Shown piece after piece: positions 45,100 through 55,182 of a stretch of 64,000 nt of DNA. This DNA is from Venturia oleaginea (taxonomy: Eukaryota; Ascomycota; Dothideomycetes; Venturiales; Venturiaceae): the NCBI GenBank assembly GCA_013176395.1, contig JABMLP010000035.1, positions 184,027 through 248,026 on the forward strand, given 5' to 3'. Position 1 is the first letter of the stretch; every line of letters begins with the position of its first letter. The position numbers and the translations under genes were made by a program. The notes below the pieces were generated by a model that was given only the letters and a program-made list of their open reading frames with translations, searched no databases and had not been told where the DNA came from.

Positions 45100-46442
45100 A
45101 GATGGCGCGCTCGGGTCTGTTCCATCGTCTTCTTGTACTCAGGGCATCCTGTGTCCGTTGCTCGGTGAGCGTCTCCACAGTTGCTGCATTTGGGATGCTG
45201 CTCTACACAGTCCTGCGCTTCGTGCCCAATACACGCGCAGTTAGCACACGTCAGGGCATTGTTGCATCGTGTGCTCATATGTCCAAACTGTTGGCATTGG
45301 TAGCATCGTCTCGGTCTTGGTCGATACTCATACGGGCCGACCCGGGCCAACTCTCCTCCAATCTCGAGCTGTTTCAGCGCTCTGTCAGCTTCTATCTTAG
45401 AGCTGAGGTATACCAGGATGGAGCAATAGTTCTTGTATGGGTCAGGTTTGCTGAGCATAGAGATCTTTGTAATGGTGACGTTGTTCTCCTCGGATATATC
45501 CGCTTTCAGACTGCTTTTCAGCGTGATTCGATCTTCGTTCAGTACAGCCATTTTGTCCACGCGATCGACCTTAATGGGGTAGCACTTCTCGCCTTGAACA
45601 GACGCGCCAGGGAAGAATTTGAGCCATTGCTTCTGGTTCTGCCGTATTACCTGCTCGTCCTCCTCTAACCTGAGAACAACTCGGACCAGTTTTGTTTCTC
45701 TGCCAATTTTCTCGATCCCTGCAATCTGTATGTCCTTTGTAGCTTGCCCTGCCGCAATGGCATCTTTTACTCTCTCTTTTATCTCGATAGGGTTTGTGAG
45801 GTCAATGTGTGTGTGAGCGCGTGCGAAGTTGATCGTTAGGCCGGGTCTGCTGATCGATGAGGTGTTTGTATTACTTGCTTGCTGACTGATAGAAGCAGAT
45901 GGAGTAAGTGAGTTAGTCCTAGCTACAGACGCGTACGACTGTGCTGGTGGGCTGATTAGTGAGTTTGCCCGCGATAGCTAAGCGTGTATCAAACAAATAT
46001 TCTTTCTTAGCTGCTGGGTTTCCTGGGCAAGTTGCTCCCGGAGCTGCTTAGTTTCCTGAAGAAGTTGCTCTTTCATCTCCTTCATCTCATTCTGGAATGT
46101 TACGTCACGTTGTTGGAGAGTGTTTCGCAGGTCTTCGATAACCTTTCTGTTACTTGTTGCGTCGCCTTGAAGCTGTACCAGAATTTGGAGTATCTCTCTG
46201 ACCGGTATCTCGCCGTTGTCTTCAGATATTTGCGCTGCACGTTGTGATTTAGCCCTCGGTGCTTTGGCTACCTCAGTACGCTTCTGCTGGTTCAGGGAGC
46301 CGTCCATTATCGCTGCTGTCCTGCCTTTGCTTGCTATAGTTGACTGTCGTAGCGTTGGGCCGGTTGGCTTTGCCATCAGAGGGGGCGTAGTTGACGCGCT
46401 TCTTTCCTGCAACAGCGTAGTTGGTCCTTCTATTAGAGACAT
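45093..46442 (-). pseudogene. LINE ORF1 (Gag-like nucleic-acid-binding protein) with a premature stop
   Basis: Starts MSLIEGPTTLLQERSAS (46442). A coiled coil (MKEMKEQLLQETKQLREQLA) precedes a TAG near 45978, after which the same frame continues (LSRANSLISPPAQSYASV). It runs through an RRM-like middle (DRITLKSSLKADISEENNVT, NYCSILVYLSSKIEADRALK) to three zinc knuckles: CYQCQQFGHMSTRC, CANCACIGHEAQDC and CSNCGDAHRATDTGC. The stop is a plausible Trp-to-TAG change. ORF1 ends at the start of ORF2 with a few bases of overlap. Confidence 0.85.
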
Positions 46443-46480
46443 CTGGATCTCTTATTCTCAAGGCAATACCGAGTATCTTG

Positions 46481-46871
46481 AGTATGATTAGTTAGGTTGG
46501 GTGCCTGTCGTGCGTGTTGTCGTTCTGGGGTTGCTGTGATGTGTTCGCCTTGGTTGATCGCCCTTTGTGTATCACTCCACCACTAACGCGACTTCGAAGG
46601 AATCTACGCGTTATACGACGCAGAATTTCTAGTGCTTGCTATTACTATCTATAATAACTAGTCACGTAGATCTCTTCTCTCCCCCTGTCCCTGGAGAAGA
46701 TCGATGTGGTTAGGGGTTTAGTAGCGGACACCCTCCAATTGATGGCACGTACCTCCGCTAGAGACCTAGCGAGCCACCTGCTAGAAAATAGAATGGGTAT
46801 GGATCGTACAGGGATTGCTGCATTAGCGTCCTGCCCCGCCAGAGGAGGTGGTCTTGGAACGACATTCACAC
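46481..46871. other. LINE 5' flank / spacer
   Basis: No gene recognised. A short AT-rich patch lies near 46640-46665. It probably mixes LINE 5' UTR with unique DNA upstream of the 47-kb gene. Confidence 0.35.
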
Positions 46872-46946
46872 GCTAAACCCAATATGATGAGCGAGTGGAA
46901 CGCGTTCTCTTCGATGATCAGTTTGGTCCTAGCGTGAGTGTCAATT
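46872..46946. repeat. ~75-bp palindromic mini-element (copy 1), upstream of the 47-kb gene
   Basis: Runs from ACGCTAAACCCAATATGATG to GATCAGTTTGGTCCTAGCG. The ends are inverse complements (CGCTA..TAGCG, AAACC../..GGTTT) and the centre holds GGAACGCGTTC. It matches the element at 53385-53460. It ends about 70 bp before the ATG at 47017. Confidence 0.65.
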
Positions 46947-47016
46947 TTTTGGGATCAGGCAAATTCGTCCCGCGCTCCACTCCACAACCCAACTCAACCA
47001 CAACCCGCCTCACAAA

Positions 47017-50000
47017 ATGGGCGCAGAAATTAGCCAGGTTGTCAAGTCAGACCTTGATGGTTCAACTTTGGAGGAATTGCTATCCAACGAAAAGGTGTCT
47101 GTTATAAGTATCTAACATGTAAACAGTTTGTTCAGACAATCCGGGAAGTTGTACCAGCGCTTGAGGAGAAGGTGCGCAAAACTCTGCGCAAAATTCTGAC
47201 CAAAAAGTCCACGAAAGGACGCTCGAAAAAGAACAGAAGACCAGGTTCTACAACCGAAGAGAGCCCTTCATCGCAGGACGCTGTCGTGGTAACATCAGCG
47301 CAAGATGATGATCCGCAAGAGGCCGCCGCCGCAGGTACCAATGACGCTGCGTCGGCCGCTACCACAGCCTTATCGACCACATTGTTAGGCTCTGTCACAG
47401 CCTTATCGACCACGTCGTCGAGCGCAGATACAGCCTTATTGACCGCGACCGTTTCAGCCTTGCTGGGTGAGAGAGCCTCACCAGTTGCAGCTTCGGGCGA
47501 ATATGATAGGACTCAGCATTTATGGGAAGTCAAAGAACACGAGGTTGCCCTACCTTCAGAGATTGCCGACTCATTTGAGAGATGGAAAGCGGATCCTTCA
47601 GTCTTCTTACGGAGTGACAGTTCAGAAGCTCCAACCTCTCTTACGGAGCACTATAACTACGCACTTTCTGTGCGTACTTCTGCTGTTTCCAACAAAATTC
47701 TATGGAGATTTATCACGACAGCATATTATGACGTCATCTCGGCGCGATCTCACTCAGAAAGGTATCCCATTACTAAAGAGGCGGTTGCGTTTGCGGTTGC
47801 TGTCATTTGCGAGTCATCTTCTTATGAACGAGAACTAGTCGAGGCGAATCTCATTAACTGGGCAAGAGATGGAGCGAAGAACCGAGCTCTCGCTGATAAG
47901 TTGGGAGGTACTGGCTGCTATTTCTACTATCCACAACACCTGAGTGAATGGATGTAAGTGTATGCATTCACCATAATCTCCTCATTTAACGGCTTTTAGT
48001 TGGTTAAAGCACCTTCCTCTGGGTTCATACGACGAAGCGGCTAAACTTCTAAACGAGTGCGGCATATTGGAGAAAGCCCAGAAATCAGGCGCGGTCGACC
48101 TTGCAAGGAGCATTGAGACGATATTAAAGGCGCCTTTCCAGTCTACTACTGTCCCAACACAGTCGCAGGGAGAATGGATTCTGGCAGTTTCACTACAGCA
48201 ATCGACCGATAGTGCCGGAGGTACAGCACGTAAGTGTTGTGTTTATTGTCACTGTGTGCACTTGGTTAATTGTTATAGCTCGCGAACACACATCAGGACC
48301 ACAGAAAAGAAAATCAAAATCAAAGACGTCGCCGAAAAAACGACAGAGGTTAGAAACAGATATTGCCCTGAGGCCATGCCTTCCCACACCCCAGCTACGC
48401 CAAGACCTCGTCGTCGTAAATGAACAAGCCGCAGACAATCATGCTCCAGCACGCAACAGCTTCGCTTCGACACCATCAACAACACGATGTCAGAGCATCG
48501 ATTCGATCACATTAACAACGGAGAGCCAACAGTCTCTTACGGTGAATCGGGACTATGAGCAATTCGATCAGCCTGTGGTGAGCGTGCAAGGTTCGAACCG
48601 TTCGCACATTATCCAGGCTGAAAAAAATCAACGGGACCAGGAACTGCCATGGTTGCGATTGAGACAAGACCATGAGCAGAACACCCATGCAAATGAGTCA
48701 CTGTTATCGCTAATCTGCGCAATGGGCGCACTCCCAAAACTCATGCTCGAGCGCGCATTATCTCCCCAGAAGAGATGGAATGAGTATGGTGTGGAATACC
48801 AAATCGACCCTCGCAACGCTCGCTTTGAACCGCATCTCAAGGTTCTTCTTCTGGATTCCGATGGATTGTGGCACGTTCTTGAGCATCTGGTATCGATTGC
48901 AGCTGTTGGTGTGGAGAAATTCAACGACACGGAGGCGGTTTACTTCTGTGGCTCGGCAGCCGCTGAGTATCTGGACAGCCACGAAAGAACTTGTTGGGTC
49001 GAACAAGCTCTTTGGTTGTTCTGCTATGTGTTTCCCCGCAATCCAACAACTCTGTAAGTTTATCAACCCATCATAGAGAGCCATACTCACCAAGTAAGGT
49101 CGGTTTCAGAAAGAGAAAGCCTATGGGCGGTGCTAGAGGCTTTGCTCCGCCTTTATGCTGAGACTGATCTAGAGATCCCATCCAACGACGAAGTCATCGA
49201 AACCTTATTGACAGTATCAAAAATTGGACCATTGCCAAGGCGACGTCGAATCCTCTCTGTGGTCGATCCGTTGCTTAAAAGGACAGCAAATGCAGATTTG
49301 CTAGCCGAAGCTGTCTACCAAAGAAGTGTGGTTTTGCGTCTCAAAGGAGATATTACCGGCTCAAATGAGCTCCTCGAAGAATTCTTGGACCATTCAGATA
49401 TCGCCACACGACTGAAATCGCACTCCATCATGGGACTTCTGCATCTATCTCAAGCGGCAAATGATACCTACAACCTTGACTTCTCATCAGCTAGCAAAAG
49501 AGCAAAGATATGGATTCCTTTGGATACTGATGTCACAGAAAAGCAGCTTGATGTGATATGGAGCCAGATCCATTCCGCCGGTCGAATATTAAGAGGACAA
49601 GGCCATTTCGATACTGCATGTCTTTTTTTCGAACGTTGCCTCCAAATGGAACCTCTTCGCAAATCTAGAAGACATTTAACCCTGTCTCACCTCGCGGATA
49701 CCTACGTTGAGTTAGATTATCTGCGCCAGCAAGATAATAGTTCACTTTATGCAGGAGAGTTGCTCAGCAAAGCTCAAAATTTGGTCAAACCTGAAATCGA
49801 GTACCTGAAATCCCACGCACAAGCGGCGCGACATTCAAAAGGATTTCGCCGTTTACTTCTTTCTCTGTCCGAGATCGAGATCAGGAAAAATCACTTTGAC
49901 GAAGCTCATCGACTACTTGTGGAGCTCTGTGACATTTATGGGGAATTGGTTGATCCAGACATCGTCGATCGGCATGGTCATCGTCGAGCATTCATCTCAT

Positions 50001-50311
50001 TGGCACGAATTCCATCTTTCTCTGAAACAGAAAGCAGCTGGATTACCGCGTTGAACCTTGGCAGAAGATACTATCCGCTTGAAGAAGAGGTCTTTGTAGT
50101 TGCTTTAATGCATCTTTTCATTTGTACTGCACGCCTTCTGGGAGGGGATATGGAAGGGGGCAAAGCCGCGTTCGATTATGCGGCGGAAATATGCCATACC
50201 AAATCTCCACAGTTCGTGATGCCGGGGCTTGGTACATACTTGTTTGACGATGTGCGATATCAGATAAACTTACTTGTTGGGTGGACATTACCTCTAGCAC
50301 GAGTCTTGTAA
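47017..50311 (+). CDS. Unknown protein with predicted N-myristoyl/polybasic anchor, NLS-like segment and TPR-like C-terminus
   Basis: Five exons in frame. Exon 1 (47017-47094) encodes MGAEISQVVKSDLDGSTLEE..NEK; MG-A-E-I-S fits the G-X3-S N-myristoylation consensus. A short intron (47095-47126 or -47135) leads to a strongly basic segment (KVRKTLRKILTKKSTKGRSK), then a Thr/Ala/Ser-rich stretch with repeated ALSTT. A helical domain (YDRTQHLWEVKEHEVALPSE, SNKILWRFITTAYYDVISAR, NLINWARDGAKNRALADKLG) is followed by introns near 47954 and 48230. Next comes an NLS-like KRKSKSKTSPKKRQR and a second helical region. After an intron near 49054-49098, repeats resembling TPRs follow (for example AGRILRGQGHFDTACLFFER). 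The protein is roughly 990 residues with no disabling change. No family is recognised. A signalling or NLR-accessory role is conceivable but unsupported. Confidence 0.72.
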
Positions 50312-50616
50312 ATAATTCATCGGAAATCAAGTCAAGTCCTGAGTTCATGCCTAGAGATGTTACAAGGGGTAGTCAGCATGAACAGGCTGTTACGCCAGCA
50401 TAACTTTAATGGGCAGAGCCGCTACAATAGAATGGGGGGAGCGGGGGTGAGAGCCCGTTCTGCCGGGTAAAGCTCGGAGCAGTGTAGCGGCGAGCAGCAA
50501 CGTGCAGCCCAACCCCACAATTTCTCTCCACCTTCCAAAAGACAAACTACATATTTCCCAAAAGCCACCGCCCTCGACAATCTCTCAGCTTTGATATATT
50601 GCCCTACACACTCTTC

Positions 50617-51588
50617 ATGAAACCATCGCGGAAATCGGTCGCATTCGTTATCGAGCCCCAGATCCGGACCGTCGCAACTAGGCCACGGAGGCGAGTCATC
50701 ACTTCCAACATGGAGAAGACGGTTTATGAAGCATTTCACACTGATGAAGGGATTACGGATGAGCTGCTCCAGGAAGCAGCAAAACTCTTCTCCGAGAACT
50801 ACGGAGTCTGGGATAAGCAGGCACCGCACATGGTGGGAAAGTTTGCAAAAGCAGGTAGGTCTTCCTGGTACCAATGCCAATGATTGTGCCACTAGGACTG
50901 ACCCGCTGATCTAGGTGCTCCCGTTCGACTGAGTAAAGGAAAACTCCGAAACGGATACCTTCCTAGCGGTATCTCCTCATATGCTAGAGTCTTCGTCGAC
51001 GGTAACATTGCTGGTAATGCTCTGGCGTGTCGTTGGTCTGTTGATGGCAAGACCGTTTCCTGGATTACTCAGTTAGTCGTTCATCGCGATTATCGGGAAC
51101 GTGGACTTGCACGTGGACTACTCGATCAGATCAACCGAGATGGAAGTGATATTTACGGCGTTATGAGCTCTCATCCAGCTGCTTGTCTAGCTGCCGCAAG
51201 AGCATTCGGAAGTGAGTTTAAACCACGCTGGCGTCGTCGCCTAATTTGACTCTAATCTCTGTCAGACTCCATCGATAATGTCTCACTTGATTTCATGAAA
51301 GCTCATGCGGAATCGATAATGAAGGTGTCTCCGGTGGAGTATGTTCGGGGTGCTAAGCTAGCAGGCAGCCTTTTTGATTCCAAAGATACCACCGGCCGTG
51401 TTTGTTGTGTCAACTCCGGATTCTTCGTTGATCACCGCGAGCCGCTTGAGGCGTTGGCGTGGGTGCGGGATACAATGGAGTGGCCGATGGGCGACCTATT
51501 TGATGGTCATGAATTTCTCCTTATTCTTGAAGCCAGGCGTCGTCCCCGATCAAGGTCTAGTTCAGCGCGCCGGAATGTTATGGCTTGA
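50617..51588 (+). CDS. GNAT-family N-acetyltransferase
   Basis: Start at ATG 50617 (MKPSRKSVAFVIEPQIR) or, more conservatively, 50710 (MEKTVYEAFHTDEGITDELL). The intron at about 50853-50914 joins FAKAG to APVRLSKGKLRNGYLPSG. The acetyl-CoA-binding motif A is clear: VSWITQLVVHRDYRERGLAR-GLLDQI (Q/R-x-x-G-x-A form). The intron at about 51212-51265 joins AARAFG to NSIDNVSLDFMKAHAESIMK. The C-terminus ends in a basic run (ARRRPRSRSSSARRNVMA). A second frame carries more family-like sequence past that point (VVPDQGLVQRAGMLWLEP), so a late frameshift or missed intron is possible. The substrate is unknown. 51589-51948 downstream holds no further gene. Confidence 0.75.
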
Positions 51589-51948
51589 GCCGAGAGGATC
51601 TGAGATACCTTTGAAGAATACGAGTGGAGGTGGGATTAATTCGAGGATCCCGCGTTAGCATTCAAACGCCCCATAGCATGAATTGGATTCCTCGCAATCT
51701 GAATCTTACAAGAACGCATGACCCCCAAACACTTGATCATATTGTGCCTGCTTGCCTGGAATCTCCGACACATGGGGTTCTGGAAGCGGTTCTCATTTAT
51801 GTCACTTTGTAGTCCCTCCTTGCTCAACAGGGGTGTCGGTTCGGAGCAAAAGAACCATTCGCAAAATAGGGAATCTTCTGGACAGCCATCGCAAAGCGTG
51901 TGAGAGATCTATAGAACGACAAATATGAACCATTAGTAGCTATTCTAA

Positions 51949-53345
51949 TTTTGTTCTGTCTGTCTATTTTGACGCTCCCAGAGCTCAAAGTACTCCCCTT
52001 TCTTTCTGAGCAGCTCCTGATGTGTGCCTCTTTCAACAATATCGCCATCTTTGACGAAAAGGATCAAGTCGGCATCAATGCTAGTAGATAGCCGGTGGGC
52101 TACAACAAACAATGTCCGTCCAGATCGAAGCTTCTGGAAAGCCTCCTGAACCTCCGCTTCTGTTGATGAGTCCATGGCACTTGTTGCCTCATCCAGGATT
52201 TAACCTTTGGCTTCTTCAATACCAGCTGTGCGATAGCTAGGCGTTGGAGTTCGCCGCCCGAGAGCTTTACCCCTCGTTCGCCAACTTTAGTGTTGTAGTG
52301 ATCAGGATGTGACATGATATTTTCGTGAAGCGCGGCACTTTTGCATGCATCAAAAACCTCCTCTTTTGTGGCATCTGGCTTTGAATATCGAACATTCTCG
52401 AAGATTGTTCGGTTGAATAGGCAAGGATCTTGGGGGACAATGCCGACAAGGTTCCGTAAGCTTTGAAGGCTAATGTTGCGCGTGTCTTGATTGACAATCA
52501 AGATAGATCCACCTGTTTTAGTATTGTCGATTTTCCACTTTCCGTCTTGCCGACAAAGGCAACCGTTTCGCCAGGCACAGCCCAAAAGTTGATTCCGCTG
52601 AGAATCTTCTTTCCCGTCGGACCGTAGGAAAACTCAACGTTGCGAAATTCGATCTTCCCAGCGGATGAGTCGAGCTTGTATTAGTCAGGTCGATCCGAAA
52701 CTGACGGCTTCGTGAGGAGGAGCTGTAATAGGCGTTCTGCGTCGATGAAAATTGATATCATATTGGAATGAGACCATGCTATCATCTCAAGTGGATACGT
52801 CATCTTTGTCCAGAAGGTTCCAAGTGTGACGAAATCTCCAGCAGAGGCCTCTCCAGAAGATATTTTTCGTATCGCAAGGAGTGAGGTGCTGAGCAAACCC
52901 AGAAACATGATCATTGTCTCGACTGCATTGCCTGGATTCATTCGGTTTCGGTACGCTCGTTTAGCAATGAGTGAATCCTGAACGTCTCCCATGTAACGTT
53001 GTTTCTCATGTGCAAGGCAATTGGAATATGCGACAGTCTGCCAGCCTCTCAGAGCCTCGTTGACTACGTTGCTCTCAGTACGCGATGCCTCTTTGTAGAT
53101 GCGCCGCAGTGGCTGTGTCCAATTAGTGAGCTTGACTGTAATACAAACATATGATATTCCAACGAGAAAAGTCGCAAAGGCTACATGTCCGTCGAATAGA
53201 GAAGTAATATAGCATATGGCTACGACAAGATCAACCAATACTGGGGCTATGTCAAGGAGGAGTAGTTTTGCGAGATCTCCAATGGAATTGCCTTGTTCGA
53301 CAGCTTTGATAATCTCTGCAGAGTCCTTGTTGCTGTGCATTGGTC
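51949..53345 (-). pseudogene. HMT1-like ABC half-transporter (ABCB type), truncated and frameshifted
   Basis: The 3' two-thirds of a half-size ABC exporter. Membrane part: SNKDSAEIIKAVEQGNSIGD, then hydrophobic LLLLDIAPVLVDLVVAICYI, and the coupling/TM6 region (GDFVTLGTFWTKMTYPLEMI). The nucleotide-binding domain has Walker A (GKTESGKST, ~52545), Q-loop (GIVPQDPCLFN), signature (VKLSGGELQRLAIAQ), H-loop (FVVAHRLSTSID) and a usual C-terminal end (GEYFELWERQ). Lesions: an in-frame TAG near 52680; sequence lost just after Walker A with a frame change; one base missing in Walker B (reads VKSWMRQQ instead of a V-I-L-D-E-A pattern), near 52203. The 5' end stops at 53345, where another sequence begins. 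The family normally exports heavy-metal or peptide conjugates at vacuolar or mitochondrial membranes. Confidence 0.85.
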
Positions 53346-53384
53346 ACTGCCCGCCAGAAGATATGGGCTTGGAAGAGCACGCTA

Positions 53385-53460
53385 AATCTAGTACGATAAG
53401 GGAACGGAACATGTTCCTCTCGATGATCAGTTTAGGTCTAGCGCGAGCGGCATTTTTTGA
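53385..53460. repeat. ~75-bp palindromic mini-element (copy 2), at the break of the ABC gene
   Basis: From ACGCTAAATCTAGTACGATA to GATCAGTTTAGGTCTAGCG, with a perfect central palindrome GGAACATGTTCC. It pairs with 46872-46946. It sits between the truncated ABC frame and the open frame that starts at 53774. Confidence 0.7.
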
Positions 53461-53468
53461 AGCAGGCC

Positions 53469-53774
53469 TCATCTCTGAACCAGGATGCCAATCTGGTCAT
53501 CAGCAAGCCCTCTTGCCCTTACGATCACCATAAGATGTGGCACTCCACATGTATAATCGCAGTTCGTGTTACCGTATGTGTATCTATAGACTGTGTTTGT
53601 GGCGAGGAACCTCCGCTCTATTAGAGATTCAAAGAAGAGGAGATCTTGCATAACCTGGCAAAAGTTATTTCCTGGTAGGCAGCTTTCGATAACGGATGGC
53701 TGAGAGGGGCCTTCAAACATCCTATCATCAACAGACGACGCTTCGTTGGTGATGAGGCTTTTGCTATCCGCCAT
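53469..53774 (-). CDS. Small unknown gene, or first exon of the broken ABC transporter
   Basis: 101 codons from ATG 53774 (MADSKSLITNEASSVDDRMF) to VRARGLADDQIGILVQR. The middle has two Cys close together (NTNCDYTCGVPH). There is no signal peptide or membrane span. A TATA-like ATATAT (53853-53861) lies about 80 bp upstream, with two GGGACC-type repeat motifs just beyond it. It is in line with the ABC gene, so it could be that transporter's soluble N-terminus with the first membrane spans deleted. The two alternatives cannot be separated here. Confidence 0.45.
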   Translation of the reverse strand: MADSKSLITNEASSVDDRMFEGPSQPSVIESCLPGNNFCQVMQDLLFFESLIERRFLATNTVYRYTYGNTNCDYTCGVPHLMVIVRARGLADDQIGILVQR

Positions 53775-53852
53775 TGTGGATGTAAAGAGAAGACGATGTC
53801 AGTTGCGAAGAAGAAGCGTGGGAAAGAGAAGAAACAGCATGTCTAATAACAG

Positions 53853-53941
53853 AGATATATAGCATCGAACCGGAGGGGTCCAATTTCAGGACTACAAGCC
53901 AAATCGTCATCGTGTACAGCCTAGGTCCCAGAACTGGTCCC
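53853..53941 (-). promoter_or_regulatory. TATA-like box and two GGGACC-N6-GGGACC motifs
   Basis: TATA-like sequence at 53853-53861. The first motif at 53875-53892 is degenerate (GGGTCC-AATTTC-AGGACT). The second at 53924-53941 reads GGGACC-AGTTCT-GGGACC on the minus strand. The order ATG, TATA, motifs fits a promoter for the gene starting at 53774. Confidence 0.5.
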
Positions 53942-53955
53942 TTCCCTCCCCTACC

Positions 53956-54366
53956 CTATAGAGAGCTGTTCGGTGTGGCAGGCCTCCTAATGTACACGAC
54001 CCTAGGCTTAACGTACTGCATCTCCAATCTCTGTGTCTCAACAATACTTTGGGAGGCATCTCTTAGCTCGGCATACTTTTGACATCTCCTCAACTCGGGG
54101 TGTTGTCCGGAAGAGGGTTTGAAGATTGAGGTCCGATCGTGAGACTGCGAAGTGCTGCAGTCTTTAGAGACAGTGTATTGGTGCTGTGAGAATGCCGAAA
54201 TATCCAGAGCGAGCTCCAAATCGTCTAATATCTGCTCGGCTCTCTGGATTAGGTCATAGAGATTTTCTTCAGCTTCGAGAATCAAGTCTGCAGACAAGTC
54301 TGCAAGCAATAAGTTGATGTTATGTGTTTGAGGTTCCATGTGGTAAATGGTCACAATGCTATTCAC
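53956..54366 (-). CDS. Hypothetical 136-residue protein
   Basis: Intact frame from ATG 54366 (MNSIVTIYHMEPQTHNINLL) or the internal Met at 54336. The N-terminal half is acidic and helical with leucine spacing suggestive of a coiled coil (DLIQRAEQILDDLELALD). The C-terminal half is basic (QRLEMQYVKPRVVYIRRPAT). No known domain, signal peptide or membrane span. Its promoter has TATA-like AATTATAC and a perfect GGGACC repeat motif, which supports it being a real gene. Confidence 0.5.
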   Translation of the reverse strand: MNSIVTIYHMEPQTHNINLLLADLSADLILEAEENLYDLIQRAEQILDDLELALDISAFSQHQYTVSKDCSTSQSHDRTSIFKPSSGQHPELRRCQKYAELRDASQSIVETQRLEMQYVKPRVVYIRRPATPNSSL

Positions 54367-54424
54367 AGGGTATGTAAGTTATGCAAGTTACTGATAGATA
54401 GAGAGCCCACTAAGCGAGAGAGAG

Positions 54425-54472
54425 CAATTATACATCGATGAATGTAGCCGATAGGGGACCAGTTTTGGGACC
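54425..54472 (-). promoter_or_regulatory. TATA-like box and GGGACC-N6-GGGACC motif
   Basis: TATAATT on the minus strand at 54426-54432, about 60 bp upstream of ATG 54366. The direct repeat GGGACC-AGTTTT-GGGACC lies at 54455-54472 on the plus strand, about 23 bp beyond the TATA. Confidence 0.55.
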
Positions 54473-54615
54473 TGCTGTTGGAATGCTTGTCCGAAGAAGG
54501 GCTCGAATGCCAGCCCCCTGTAACTTAGCTCACGCGGCGACGTAGGAGGGATAACATGATCGTTCACAACACATCTCGCTTGAGAGTTCTATCATTGATC
54601 CTGCTTTGGCTAACT

Positions 54616-54918
54616 TCATGATATTTCCTTATTGTTCTCATGGTCACACAGCGTCATTGCCCCATACTGCTCACAAAGGCCGGACATTGAGGCCGTAGAT
54701 TTAGACGTGTTCGTCCCAGCTTGGGTACGAGTGAGGAATTCTGAGAAAGATTCACTCTTCTTTCCAGCCGGTACGCGATCCTCCACATCATACTCCATCT
54801 GAATTTCGTGGAGTCGTTTGCTTAATGCCGCGTGTGCGACGAAATTTCGCAAATGCAGTTCTTTGTGTAGCTTTTCGTCAACAAGGTCTTGGAGATATAG
54901 CATCTCGAATAGGTACAT
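54616..54918 (-). CDS. Hypothetical 100-residue protein
   Basis: Intact frame from ATG 54918 (MYLFEMLYLQDLVDEKLHKE). The first ~55 residues look helical (LRNFVAHAALSKRLHEIQME); the rest is Ser/Thr-rich and polar, ending DHENNKEIS. No recognised domain. TATA-like TTATAAAG (54982-54990) and two GGGACC-type motifs lie upstream in the same arrangement as its neighbours. Confidence 0.5.
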   Translation of the reverse strand: MYLFEMLYLQDLVDEKLHKELHLRNFVAHAALSKRLHEIQMEYDVEDRVPAGKKSESFSEFLTRTQAGTNTSKSTASMSGLCEQYGAMTLCDHENNKEIS

Positions 54919-54981
54919 ACTGTAATGGCTTCAGGTGTTTAAGATCGAAATTTCTGGGAAGAGTCCGCATTCAAATACTTC

Positions 54982-55035
54982 CTTTATAACGATGGGGGAC
55001 CAAATGCGGGACCTTCGGGGTACCAGAATCGGGTC
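54982..55035 (-). promoter_or_regulatory. TATA-like box and two GGGACC-type motifs
   Basis: TTATAAAG (minus) at about 54982-54990. Motif GGGACC-AAATGC-GGGACC at 54996-55013 and a degenerate inverse-orientation copy GGTACC-AGAATC-GGGTC at 55019-55035. These are 64-117 bp upstream of ATG 54918. Confidence 0.55.
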
Positions 55036-55182
55036 TTCGCCGGGAGCCGCACTAGAGAGCACAATCAGTAATCGTTGCGCCACAGAGCGCTGGTCAGACC
55101 TGTGTCTCCAAATCACATCATCACCTAGTTGCGACTGCCATGCCACCTCCTAATCCCCGCCAAGCCCTTTGTTGGCTTCAAA

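Larger units (their letters stand above)
41150..46480 (-). mobile_element. Tad-type LINE (non-LTR retrotransposon), degenerate
   Basis: Two-ORF element on the minus strand. ORF1 (45093-46442) has coiled-coil and triple zinc knuckles; ORF2 (41199-45099) has AP endonuclease, RT, RNase H and a C-terminal Cys/His motif. This architecture matches the fungal Tad clade. No poly-A tail was found at the 3' side. Stops and a frameshift disrupt both ORFs. Ends are approximate. Confidence 0.88.
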
